This document shows positions 1 to 6,829 of a stretch of DNA of 9,775 nt, one piece after another. The notes below the pieces were generated by a model. It had not been told where the DNA came from. It saw nothing but the letters and a program-made list of their open reading frames with translations, and did not search any database. The position numbers and the translations under genes are program-made. Position 1 is the first letter of the stretch. Each line of letters opens with the position of its first letter. The DNA is taken from the NCBI GenBank assembly GCA_001557035.1, contig LSKJ01000142.1, positions 1 through 9,775 of the forward strand, written 5' to 3'. The stretch is from Rhodospirillaceae bacterium CCH5-H10 (lineage in GTDB: Bacteria; Pseudomonadota; Alphaproteobacteria; Reyranellales; Reyranellaceae).

Positions 1-803
1 CTCTTCAGCATCTCGTCGACGTTCTTCGAGGTGATGCCGTATTCCTCGGCCTCGAGCATGGCGAAGAAGGCCCAGCGCACGATGTCGGCGAACTGGTTGT
101 CGCCATGGCGCACCACCGGTCCCAGCGGCTCCTTGGAGATGATTTCCGGCAGGATGATGTAGTCGTCCGGCGTCGGGGCATTCGCGGCGCGGGTGGCGTA
201 GAGGCCCGAGGCGTCGGTCGTGAACACGTCGCAACGGCCGGCGAAGAAGGCGGCGCGGACTTCCTCGATCTTCTCGATGACGACCGGCTTGAAGGTCATC
301 TTGTTGGCGCGGAAGTAGTCGGCGAGGTTGAGCTCGGTGGTGGTGCCCGGCTGCACGCAGACCGTGGCGCCGTTCAGCTCCTTGGCGCTCTTCACGCCGA
401 GCTTCTTGTTCACCATGAAGCCCTGGCCATCGTAGTAGTTGACGCCGGTGAAATCGAAGCCGAGCGCGGTGTCGCGGGTCAGCGTGTAGGTCGTGGTGCG
501 GACCAGCAGATCGACCTCGCCCGACTGGAGCGCGGTGAAGCGCTGCTGGGCGGTGGTCGGGATGAACTTCACCTTGTCGGCATCGCCGAAGATGGCGGCG
601 GCGACGGCGCGGCAGACATCGACGTCGATGCCGGTCCACTTGCCCTGGCTGTCGGCCGACGCGAAGCCCGCGACGCCGGTGCTGACGCCGCACAGGAGCT
701 GGCCGCGCGCCTTGATGGCATCGAGATCCTTGCCCGCGTACGCCGTACCGGCGGCGCCGACCAGACCGGCGGCGAAAACGCCGGCCATGACTTTCTTGAA
801 CAT
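1..803 (-). CDS. aapJ: General L-amino acid ABC transporter substrate-binding protein, AapJ-like (3' end outside window)
   Basis: Periplasmic binding protein that captures amino acids for an AapQMP-type ABC importer. About 267 residues are visible; the family is usually about 340, so the C-terminus lies beyond the left edge. The ATG at 803-801 is preceded by GAGGG seven bases upstream. Residues 1-23 form a Sec signal peptide: lysines at 3-4, a hydrophobic Ala/Gly/Val core, and an AYA-like cleavage site. The mature part carries blocks I recognise from AapJ: LLCGVSTGVAGFAS, GIDVDVCRAVAAAIFGD, FTALQSGEVDLL, YYDGQGFMVNKKLGVKSA, TVCVQPGTTTELNLADYFR, GRCDVFTTDASGLYA and ILPEIISKEPLGPVVRHGD. The rest of an aap operon (permeases, ATPase) would be expected downstream, left of the window. 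The M23 gene upstream is co-oriented but 128 bp away. That gap holds no obvious promoter or terminator, so independent transcription is likely but unproven. Confidence 0.93.
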   Translation of the reverse strand, partial: MFKKVMAGVFAAGLVGAAGTAYAGKDLDAIKARGQLLCGVSTGVAGFASADSQGKWTGIDVDVCRAVAAAIFGDADKVKFIPTTAQQRFTALQSGEVDLLVRTTTYTLTRDTALGFDFTGVNYYDGQGFMVNKKLGVKSAKELNGATVCVQPGTTTELNLADYFRANKMTFKPVVIEKIEEVRAAFFAGRCDVFTTDASGLYATRAANAPTPDDYIILPEIISKEPLGPVVRHGDNQFADIVRWAFFAMLEAEEYGITSKNVDEMLK

Positions 804-931
804 TTGACTTCCCTCGTGGTTGCCTCTGCCGTCCCGTCGGCTGCTGTCTGCAACCGTTCAGGATCGATGACGCAATTCCTAGGCGAACAACCGCACGCGC
901 GCAACGGCGCCGCGCGCCGGACTATGGCGTC

Positions 932-2347
932 TCAGAGGCGGTCGGCGGAGCGGGAAGAGAAGGGGTTGGAAGACCACGGCTCGGCGCCCTGCAGGCCGGG
1001 AAAGCGGTTGTCGCTGCTGCTTCGGCCACGGTCGGCCGCACGCTTGATCTCCTGCTGCCACTGACGATAGGACACGAGCTGCTCGCCCACGAGAGCGTGG
1101 TTGCCGCCCTTTCCCGAGATGTAGGGCGCGGGATCGACGAACTGGCCGTTCACGATCACGGAGAAGTGCAGATGGGCGCCGGTCGAGCGGCCGGTCGAAC
1201 CGACATAGCCGATCAGATCGCCCTTGCGGACGCGCGAGCCGGGGCCGAAGCCGTCGGCGAAACGCGACATGTGGGCGTACAGCGTCTCGAAATTGTCGGC
1301 GTGGCTGATCTTCACCGTGCGGCCGTAGTTGAAATACCAGCCCTGGTGGTTGATGACGCCGTCGGCCGCGGCATAGATCGGCTCGCCGGTCTTGCCCTCG
1401 AAGTCCATGCCGTTGTGGAAGGCGTTGCTGCTCTTGCGGCCGTAGTAGTGGCGCGTGCCGAACGGCGAAGACATGCGGGCGTCCGGACGCGGGTTGGCGA
1501 GCGCCGTGCCGCCGAGGCGGCGGCCCTGATCGTCGAACCAGCCTTCGGGCTGGTTGGAGGGGGCGAACCACCAGAAGGACTGCTTGGCCGCGCCGTCGCC
1601 CAGGCTGGCGACGAGGATGCGCGGGGTGCCGTCCACGGTCCGGCCCTGGACGACGTCGATCTTAGCGGCGGCCGTCGAGAAGCCGGCCAGCGCCTGGGTC
1701 AGTTCCTTGAGCGCGGCCGGATTGGCGCCGGTCGGGGCGAGGCTGGACGCCAGCGTGGCGCTGCTGGCCTTCACGGTCTTCACCGAATCGGCGACCACGG
1801 AGCGGGCGCCGACGCCCGACGTGGGGGCCGAGCCCGGCAGGCTGGAGACGCGTTCGTCGTCGTCCTCGGTGGCGCCGGGCGCCAGCTTGAAGCCGAACGA
1901 GCCGTCGGCGCCACGGGCGAGATCGACCGCGAGGGACTTGTTGGAATAGAGCTGCAGCGAGACCAGGCGCTTGGGCTGGCCGGCGCCCTGCGGGGCCAGC
2001 ACGGCGCGGCCCGAGCTGGCGGCTTTCACCTCGGGCTGGCTCAGCGCCTTGCTGACGGCATCGGCGGCCGCCTGGGCGTCGGTGGGGTCGACACGCAGGA
2101 CGATGAGCTGCTGCACGACGCTGCTGTCGGCCGCGATCGAAAAAGCCTGGACGTCTTCGCTGGGAACGGAAGAGGGAGCGGCAGCCCGGGGCGCGGGCTT
2201 CTTGAGCTGGTTCTTGGGCGGGGCCTTCACCTGGGCCATGGCGCCGGCGGCGCCGAAGATCGACGAGATCGCAAAAGTCGCTGCCACGAGGGTGCGGACG
2301 GGTCGCCAGCAATAGGCGCGTTTGGGACGCGTCATGTTGGACGTCAT
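932..2347 (-). CDS. Exported M23-family (LytM/Gly-Gly endopeptidase type) metallopeptidase
   Basis: Predicted 471-residue zinc endopeptidase that would cleave peptidoglycan cross-bridges or stem peptides in the periplasm. The ATG at 2347 has a GGAGAGG ribosome site seven bases upstream, which favours it over the in-frame ATG at 2332. Residues 1-39 look like a signal peptide: basic start, hydrophobic stretch, AMA-Q cleavage site. A Pro/Lys/Ala-rich linker follows (about 40-60), then a roughly 200-residue N-terminal region I do not recognise. The LytM domain spans about 292-410. It has the zinc pair H311-x3-D315 (in HNGMDFEGKTGEPIYAAADG), the active-site H359 (LYAHMS), and HxH at 392-394 (TGAHLHFSV), so it should be catalytically competent rather than an EnvC-type degenerate activator. 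I see no coiled coil or LysM repeat. The C-terminal 60 residues are Ser/Arg-rich and low in complexity. It is divergent from the pirin gene. Confidence 0.92.
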   Translation of the reverse strand: MTSNMTRPKRAYCWRPVRTLVAATFAISSIFGAAGAMAQVKAPPKNQLKKPAPRAAAPSSVPSEDVQAFSIAADSSVVQQLIVLRVDPTDAQAAADAVSKALSQPEVKAASSGRAVLAPQGAGQPKRLVSLQLYSNKSLAVDLARGADGSFGFKLAPGATEDDDERVSSLPGSAPTSGVGARSVVADSVKTVKASSATLASSLAPTGANPAALKELTQALAGFSTAAAKIDVVQGRTVDGTPRILVASLGDGAAKQSFWWFAPSNQPEGWFDDQGRRLGGTALANPRPDARMSSPFGTRHYYGRKSSNAFHNGMDFEGKTGEPIYAAADGVINHQGWYFNYGRTVKISHADNFETLYAHMSRFADGFGPGSRVRKGDLIGYVGSTGRSTGAHLHFSVIVNGQFVDPAPYISGKGGNHALVGEQLVSYRQWQQEIKRAADRGRSSSDNRFPGLQGAEPWSSNPFSSRSADRL

Positions 2348-2489
2348 CAGTCGGCCTCTCCGTTCATTGAACGCTACAAATTGACGATTGGGGCGACTAG
2401 CGATTCAACGACCTCCCCCGGTCGATGCCCCCCGCGTGCCCCGCTTGAGGGCCACTGTGGCCACGGAGTATCCACAAGTCCAACAAAAA

Positions 2490-2505
2490 GTTGCAAAAAT
2501 GCAAC
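2490..2505. promoter_or_regulatory. Perfect 6-4-6 inverted repeat, candidate operator
   Basis: GTTGCA-AAAA-TGCAAC is a perfect dyad of 16 bp in the AT-rich core of the divergent promoter region. Nearby, CAACATGTTG at 2522-2531 is a 10-bp perfect palindrome sharing the CAAC/GTTG ends, and CAAC at 2481-2484 can also pair with GTTG at 2490-2493. The size and symmetry suit a dimeric DNA-binding regulator. I cannot assign a regulator family from the motif. Confidence 0.35.
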
Positions 2506-2571
2506 ACCCGTGAAAACCCCACAACATGTTGAAAATTATAAGATTTTCCGCCCGGGAGGGTTTTCTGCCGT

Positions 2572-2596
2572 GAAAGGTCACAGTGGGCAACCTTTC
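2572..2596. promoter_or_regulatory. 7-bp-arm inverted repeat upstream of pirin
   Basis: GAAAGGT at 2572-2578 is the exact reverse complement of ACCTTTC at 2590-2596, with an 11-nt spacer. It ends about 91 bp before the pirin start codon, so it may be a DNA operator or a hairpin in the 5' leader. It has no T-run after it, which argues against a terminator. Confidence 0.3.
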
Positions 2597-2687
2597 GAAT
2601 TTGCTGCATTTGCGAAGAGCCGGCGCCACATTGACCGGCGCGAGGCATTCGAACTAACCGGGACGCGTGGCGTAGAAGGAGAAGAGC

Positions 2688-3566
2688 ATGGCCGATCCAA
2701 TCGAGCTCCTGGTCCAGGGGCGGGCTCACGATCTGGGAGGCGGCTTCGCGGTTCGTCGCGTGTTGCCGAGCGTCAAGCGCCGCACGGTCGGTCCCTTCAT
2801 TTTCCTCGACCATTTCGGGCCGATGGACGTGCCGCCGGGCGGCGGCATGGAAGTCCGGCCGCATCCGCATATCGGTCTGGCGACGGTCACCTATCTCTTC
2901 GACGGCGGCATCTACCATCGCGACAGTCTGGGCTACTCGCAGGCGATCCGGCCGGGCGACGTCAACTGGATGACCGCCGGCAGCGGCATCGTACACAGCG
3001 AGCGGACGGAACCGGAAATGCGCGCCACCGGCTTCCGGATGCACGGCGTCCAGACCTGGGTCGCGCTTCCGAAGAGCCATGAGGAGACCGCCCCGGCCTT
3101 CGAGCACGTGGAGAAGGCACGCCTTCCGGCCTGGAGCGAGGGCGGCGCCGACCTGCGCCTGATCGTCGGGACCTATGCCGGCCGCACCGCGCCCACCAGC
3201 CACTTCTCCCCGATCTTCTACGTCGGCGTCGAGATGGCAGCCGGCGCCGCCCTGGCCGTCACGCCCGACCACGAGGAGCGTGCGATCTACGTCGCCGAGG
3301 GCATGATCGTCGTGGGCGAGAGCCAGTTCGGCGTGGGCGATCTCGCGGTGCTGGCGCCCGGCCAGACGGTCGAGGCGCTGGCGGGTCCCGATGGCGCCAA
3401 GGCCATGCTGCTGGGCGGCGCGCCCATCGACGGGCCGCGTCACATCTGGTGGAACTTCGTCTCCTCGAGCAAGGAGCGGATCGAGAAGGCCAAGGAAGAC
3501 TGGCGCGAGAAGCGCTTCGCCATGGTGGCAGGGGATCCCGAGTTCATCCCTCTGCCCGACCGGTAG
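2688..3566 (+). CDS. Pirin family protein
   Basis: A 292-residue bicupin of the pirin family. Family members bind a non-haem iron or other metal; several bacterial ones act as quercetin 2,3-dioxygenases or modulate metabolic enzymes, but the role of this one cannot be inferred. The ATG has AGGAG six bases upstream. The metal site of the N-terminal cupin is intact: H59 and H61 in RPHPHIGL, then H103 and E105 in GSGIVHSER, matching the His56/His58/His101/Glu103 set of human pirin. The typical GPFIFLDHFGP block (35-45) and the C-terminal cupin ending in GPRHIWWNFVSSSKERIE (about 247-264) are both present, and the length is normal. It is a single-gene unit, divergent from the M23 gene and convergent with the M81 operon, and is followed at once by a hairpin terminator. 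Confidence 0.95.
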   Translation: MADPIELLVQGRAHDLGGGFAVRRVLPSVKRRTVGPFIFLDHFGPMDVPPGGGMEVRPHPHIGLATVTYLFDGGIYHRDSLGYSQAIRPGDVNWMTAGSGIVHSERTEPEMRATGFRMHGVQTWVALPKSHEETAPAFEHVEKARLPAWSEGGADLRLIVGTYAGRTAPTSHFSPIFYVGVEMAAGAALAVTPDHEERAIYVAEGMIVVGESQFGVGDLAVLAPGQTVEALAGPDGAKAMLLGGAPIDGPRHIWWNFVSSSKERIEKAKEDWREKRFAMVAGDPEFIPLPDR

Positions 3567-3579
3567 AACCCCGCGAAAA

Positions 3580-3614
3580 GGAAAGCCGCCGTCCCGACCC
3601 GGGTGGCGGTTTCC
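3580..3614. terminator. Probable bidirectional Rho-independent terminator between convergent genes
   Basis: The left arm GGAAAGCCGCC (3580-3590) pairs with GGCGGTTTCC (3605-3614). This gives a 10-bp stem with one bulged G at 3585 and a 14-nt loop that can pair further (CCC 3593-3595 with GGG 3601-3603). On the minus strand the stem is followed by TTTCCTTTT-like sequence; on the plus strand only by the TTTCC of the stem itself. It starts 13 bp after the pirin stop and abuts the M81 stop codon exactly, so one structure can serve both convergent genes. The weak plus-strand T-run limits confidence in that direction. Confidence 0.65.
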
Positions 3615-5150
3615 TCAGCTCACCGCGGGTGGAGTCCAGGTCGTTTCCTCGTCGAGCGGATAAACCGGCCTGGGCAATTTGGTCCAGGTGAAGTTGGACA
3701 GAACCGGCGACGTCAGGCCCGGACAGTCGACTTCGTAGATCTGCTCCGGCTTGAAGAACTCGTCGAAGCCGCCGCGGAAATGGCCGCGGCTCTTCACGAC
3801 CACCGTGCGCGCCTGCGCAATGTCCAGGCCGAACATCTCGAACTGCCGCGGATCCATGCACTGGCAGCGGATGCTGATGACCACGATCTGGATGCCGCCG
3901 AGGTCGAGCAGCGCCGAGGGCCCCATGTCGGCGGAGACGTTCCGGAGCACGCCGCGCCGCCCGACATACTGGCCATCGGACAGTTTCACGACCTTGGCCT
4001 CGCAGTCGAACGGCAGGGAGAATTCCTGGTGCTCCTGCGTGTTGAACGAGGCGTTGAAGATCGCGCCTTCGCCCAACTCGTGCGCCTTGGCGGCCAGCGC
4101 CGCGTCGTTGAAGACACCGAACAGGACTCCCTGCACCTTGGCGCCCTTCAGTGCGCGCAGCAGATAGGTCGTGTTGCCGCGACCGCCGCCGCCGGGATTG
4201 TCGGCCACGTCGGCCAGGATGATCGGCTTGCGCCGCTTGTCCCTGCCGACCGAACCGGCGAGTTGCACCGCGTCGGCCAGGGTCATCATCTCGCGCTTGA
4301 AGCGCTCCTTCATGCCCCAGGCGCGCTGGGCGATGTCGAGCGCCAGGTCGGCGGCGGCCTGGCGGTTGCCGTTGCGCGCGGTGACGACGGCGGTGAGACC
4401 GTTCTTGGGACTGTCGCTGTAGGCGAAGCCCGCCATCACCGAGACGTTCAGGATGTCGCCGCCCACTTTTGTCTGGCCGTAGTTGATCAGGTCGGCATAC
4501 GGGCCCTTGGCGGTCAGCAGCGCGATCTGCGGCGGCACCAGCGGGAGCTTCACCATCTCGATCGCCGTGCGCGTGCCGGCCAGCAGCTCCCGCATGTGCT
4601 TCGCGGCCTCGACGCCACGCTCGTAGATGTCGATGTGCGGGTTCTCGAGATAGCCCACGAAGACGCTGAGATTGTCGATCATCCGACGCGAGACGTTGGC
4701 GTGGAGGTCGAACACCGACACGATGGGCACGTCCGGGCCGGCAACGCGGCGCAGGATCTCGAACAGGTCGCCGTCGGGATCGTCGGTGCCCTGCGCCAGC
4801 GCGGCGCCATGGCAGGAGACGAAGATCGCGTCGACCGGCAGGACGGATTTCAGGCCCGCCTCGATCTCGGCGAGATAGGCCTTGAAGAATTGCTCCTCCA
4901 CCGGGCCGCCGGGTTGCGCCAGCGACACGCGCAGCGGCACCGGCGTCCAGTTGCCGGTGCGGTCCATCTCGTCGAAGAAGCCCGGCAGGTCGGGCATGGT
5001 GATCGACTTGCCCGAGCGGGCCTCGCTCACGATGCGATTGCCGCGGATGTCGACGTCGTGCTCGAAATCCTCCGCCGTCGTCACCGGAGAGAACCGGTTG
5101 CATTCGATGGCGAAGCCGAGAACGGCGATACGCGGATTGTCCTGGGACAA
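3615..5150 (-). CDS. M81 family metallopeptidase, MlrC (microcystinase C)-like
   Basis: Predicted 511-residue zinc peptidase of the family of MlrC, which degrades linearised microcystin products; most family members have unknown small-peptide or amide substrates. The N-terminal catalytic domain (about 7-300) shows E16 (FAIECNRFSP), H114 (VSCHGAALAQG), D148 and H150 (SVFDLHANVS) and H172 (ENPHIDIYERG). The spacings H114-D148 (34), D148-H150 (2) and H150-H172 (22) match those I recall for MlrC's proposed ligands. The C-terminal MlrC_C domain starts near the glycine-rich ADVADNPGGGGRGNT at 313-327. No signal peptide, so cytoplasmic. The start is TTG at 5150-5148. It is chosen because a full AGGAGG lies five bases upstream and the next in-frame Met is at residue 52, inside conserved sequence. 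It is the last gene of a four-gene operon and directly abuts the upstream stop codon. Confidence 0.92.
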   Translation of the reverse strand: MSQDNPRIAVLGFAIECNRFSPVTTAEDFEHDVDIRGNRIVSEARSGKSITMPDLPGFFDEMDRTGNWTPVPLRVSLAQPGGPVEEQFFKAYLAEIEAGLKSVLPVDAIFVSCHGAALAQGTDDPDGDLFEILRRVAGPDVPIVSVFDLHANVSRRMIDNLSVFVGYLENPHIDIYERGVEAAKHMRELLAGTRTAIEMVKLPLVPPQIALLTAKGPYADLINYGQTKVGGDILNVSVMAGFAYSDSPKNGLTAVVTARNGNRQAAADLALDIAQRAWGMKERFKREMMTLADAVQLAGSVGRDKRRKPIILADVADNPGGGGRGNTTYLLRALKGAKVQGVLFGVFNDAALAAKAHELGEGAIFNASFNTQEHQEFSLPFDCEAKVVKLSDGQYVGRRGVLRNVSADMGPSALLDLGGIQIVVISIRCQCMDPRQFEMFGLDIAQARTVVVKSRGHFRGGFDEFFKPEQIYEVDCPGLTSPVLSNFTWTKLPRPVYPLDEETTWTPPAVS

Positions 5151-5996
5151 CTAAACCTCCTGGCGCTGTCGCGCGAGGAACGCGTCGACCAGCGCATTGA
5201 ATCTAGCGGCCTGCTCGAAATAGGGCGAGTGGCCGGCGTCGGAAATGGTCTCGGCTTCGCCGCAGGGCAGGCTTGCCGCGATGGCGCTTGCCAGGAAGGG
5301 CGGGAAGACGACGTCCTCGCCGCCCGCAATCAGCAGGGTCGGCACGCGAAACGTCTTGAACTCGGCCAGTGTGCGCGTCGCGGTGCGGCGCAGGCCGGCG
5401 CGCAGCTTCTCCTTGTCGAGCGCACCCGCCATCTCGTCGATGCTGCGATAGAGGAGATGCAGGTCGGGGAAGCGTCTGGCCGCGCGCTCGCCCATCGCGG
5501 GGTGGATGCCGCGCGCCATGCCGTCGGCGATCGTCGCTTCGGCCTTCGCGAACCAGGCATCGTAGGCGCTGCCGCCCGATGGATCGGCACCGCGCCGGTC
5601 GATGGTGCCCGACGTCGAACTCAGCACCAGCGCCTTCACGCGGTCCTGATGGGCGAGCGCATATTCCAGCATCGTCCAGCCGCCCATGGACTGCGCGACG
5701 AGGCGGACGTCGGGAAATCCGAGGTGGTCGATCAGGGCGGCGAGGTCGCTGGCATAGTCCGCGGGATCGACGCCCGATGGCACCGGATCGGACGGCGCGA
5801 AACCGCGATGGGCAAAGGCAACGCAGGTGTAACGGGGTGCGAAGTGCGTCACCTGCTGCCACCAACTCAGGTGATTGCCGCCCAGCCCGTGGGCGAAGAG
5901 CAAGGCCGGGCCGCTGCCCGAGACCTCGTAGTAGAGATTTCCGAAAGGGCGCTTCAGGCGACCGACGGTGCGGGGCGGCGCAGCGTAGGAACTCAT
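5151..5996 (-). CDS. Alpha/beta-fold hydrolase
   Basis: A 281-residue cytoplasmic serine hydrolase of the alpha/beta fold, acting on an ester, amide, lactone or C-C bond; the sequence does not name the substrate. HGLGG at 36-40 is the oxyanion-hole loop. The nucleophile elbow is AQSMGG with S103, the acid is D228 in AGGEDVVFPP, and the base is H256 in SDAGHSPYF, so the triad is complete. A helical cap lies at about 130-215. I chose ATG 5996, with AGGA about 10 nt upstream. An in-frame GTG at 6014 would overlap the SDR stop and add six residues (MKDRHA), but has no ribosome site. The stop TAG (5153-5151) directly abuts the TTG start of the M81 gene. It is the third gene of the operon. Confidence 0.88.
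   Translation of the reverse strand: MSSYAAPPRTVGRLKRPFGNLYYEVSGSGPALLFAHGLGGNHLSWWQQVTHFAPRYTCVAFAHRGFAPSDPVPSGVDPADYASDLAALIDHLGFPDVRLVAQSMGGWTMLEYALAHQDRVKALVLSSTSGTIDRRGADPSGGSAYDAWFAKAEATIADGMARGIHPAMGERAARRFPDLHLLYRSIDEMAGALDKEKLRAGLRRTATRTLAEFKTFRVPTLLIAGGEDVVFPPFLASAIAASLPCGEAETISDAGHSPYFEQAARFNALVDAFLARQRQEV
5156..5161 (-). promoter_or_regulatory. Perfect AGGAGG ribosome binding site that decides a TTG start
   Basis: AGGAGG on the minus strand, five bases before the TTG of the M81 gene, embedded in the last codons (Gln-Glu-Val) of the upstream hydrolase. It supports TTG as the true start and suggests the ribosome ending on the hydrolase can restart on M81. Confidence 0.8.
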
Positions 5997-6010
5997 TGCG
6001 TGCCTATCCT

Positions 6011-6829
6011 TCACAGGACGAAAGGGTCGGTGAGCTGGCGGTCGAGCTTGCTGGCGATGGCGCCCGCGAGCGCGTCCGGCGCGCCCGCTTCGAGGCGTGC
6101 GACCGGCTGCGGCTGGCCGAACAGCAAGACCTCCTGATCGCGCACGCCCAGCAACTGGCCGGTGATGGGATCGCCTGCCGGTGAGCAGAGCGCCGTCACC
6201 AGGCTTGCAACGTCGGCGGGCTGGATACCTGCGAACGGCAACACGGCGTTAGCGGTGATCTGCGCGTCGGCGAGGTCCATCGCCGCGGCGCGCGTCAGGC
6301 CGAGCAGGCCGGCTTTGGCGCTGGCATAGGCAGCCTGGTCGAGAGCGCCGGAAAGGCCCGCCGACGAGACGATGTTGACGATGCGCCCCGCCTTGCCCCG
6401 ATTGCGCATGACGGCTGAGGCGGCGCTGGTCAGGTAGAAGGCCGCAGAGAGATTGGTGCGGATCACCGCATCCCAGTCGGCAGGATCGGCATTGAAGATT
6501 GCCGCGTCACGCAGGATGGCGGCGTTGTTCACGACGATGTCGATGCCGCCGAACGTCTTCACCGCGAGGTCGACCAGCTGCCGGGCCACGCCGGGCGAGG
6601 CGACGCTCTCGGTGAAGGCCAGCGCGCTCGTGGCCCCCGCCTTGTCGTTCAGCTCCCGCACGGCCGCGCGCGCCACTTCCGGATCGCTGCCGTCGCCCGC
6701 AGGCGAGGTGCCGTTGTCGGCGACGATGACCTGCGCCCCCTCAGCGACCAGCGACTCCGCGATGGCGCGACCGATGCCGCGGCCGGCGCCGGTGACGATG
6801 GCGACCTTGCCCCGCAGGAGATCGCTCAC
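6011..6829 (-). CDS. SDR family NAD(P)-dependent oxidoreductase (MFE-2/hydroxyacyl-CoA dehydrogenase-like)
   Basis: A 272-residue classical short-chain dehydrogenase, oxidising or reducing a hydroxyl/keto group with NAD(P). The Rossmann motif TGAGRGIG is at 13-20, NNAA at 101-104, N126, and the catalytic S155, Y168 and K172 (YASAK). The GTG start at 6829 overlaps the reductase stop as GTGA, with GGAG seven bases upstream. A longer reading upstream (from 6982) lies inside the reductase gene and gives only Arg/His/Gly-rich nonsense. After NAVLP the usual substrate-binding loop is nearly absent: only a few residues precede QPADVASLVTAL. The tail ITGQLLGVRDQEVLLFGQPQPV resembles SDRs related to the dehydrogenase domain of peroxisomal multifunctional enzyme 2, which suggests an acyl-CoA or similar substrate, but this is inference. 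Second gene of the operon. Confidence 0.9.
   Translation of the reverse strand: MSDLLRGKVAIVTGAGRGIGRAIAESLVAEGAQVIVADNGTSPAGDGSDPEVARAAVRELNDKAGATSALAFTESVASPGVARQLVDLAVKTFGGIDIVVNNAAILRDAAIFNADPADWDAVIRTNLSAAFYLTSAASAVMRNRGKAGRIVNIVSSAGLSGALDQAAYASAKAGLLGLTRAAAMDLADAQITANAVLPFAGIQPADVASLVTALCSPAGDPITGQLLGVRDQEVLLFGQPQPVARLEAGAPDALAGAIASKLDRQLTDPFVL

Larger units (their letters stand above)
2348..2687. promoter_or_regulatory. Divergent intergenic region between the M23 peptidase and pirin genes
   Basis: These 340 bp hold no convincing gene and must contain the promoters of both flanking genes. The centre (about 2481-2547) is strikingly AT-rich for this GC-rich window. It contains several short perfect inverted repeats: 2490-2505, 2522-2531, 2531-2548 and 2572-2596. 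A TATAAG hexamer at 2537-2542 could be a -10 box reading rightwards toward pirin, but no good -35 box stands 16-18 bp before it. The pirin ribosome site AGGAG is at 2677-2681 and that of the M23 gene is at 2355-2361 on the minus strand. No regulator gene adjoins the region, so any protein binding here would act in trans. Confidence 0.5.

Noticed and set aside
893..920. GC-rich alternating CGCGCG sequence in the 128-bp gap between M23 and aapJ as a terminator
   Set aside because: The potential stem is self-complementary only because of the CG alternation and has no T-run after it.
2468..2476. DnaA-box-like GTATCCACA near an AT-rich stretch, hinting at a replication origin
   Set aside because: Only one box, with one mismatch to TTATCCACA, no cluster of further boxes and no origin-associated genes; expected by chance.
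1097..3082. A 661-codon plus-strand open frame antisense to the M23 gene and running into pirin
   Set aside because: It crosses a clear promoter region and overlaps two real genes in other frames, with low-complexity composition; a shadow frame.
2397..3443. A 348-codon minus-strand open frame opposite pirin
   Set aside because: Antisense to a pirin gene with intact metal-site motifs and a good ribosome site; the translation has no recognisable domain.
3603..6137. An 844-codon open frame on the plus strand across the M81 and hydrolase genes
   Set aside because: It is antisense to two well-recognised enzymes, its translation is Arg/His/Gly/Val-rich without any known domain, and it arises from GC-rich codon structure (stop-free shadow frame).
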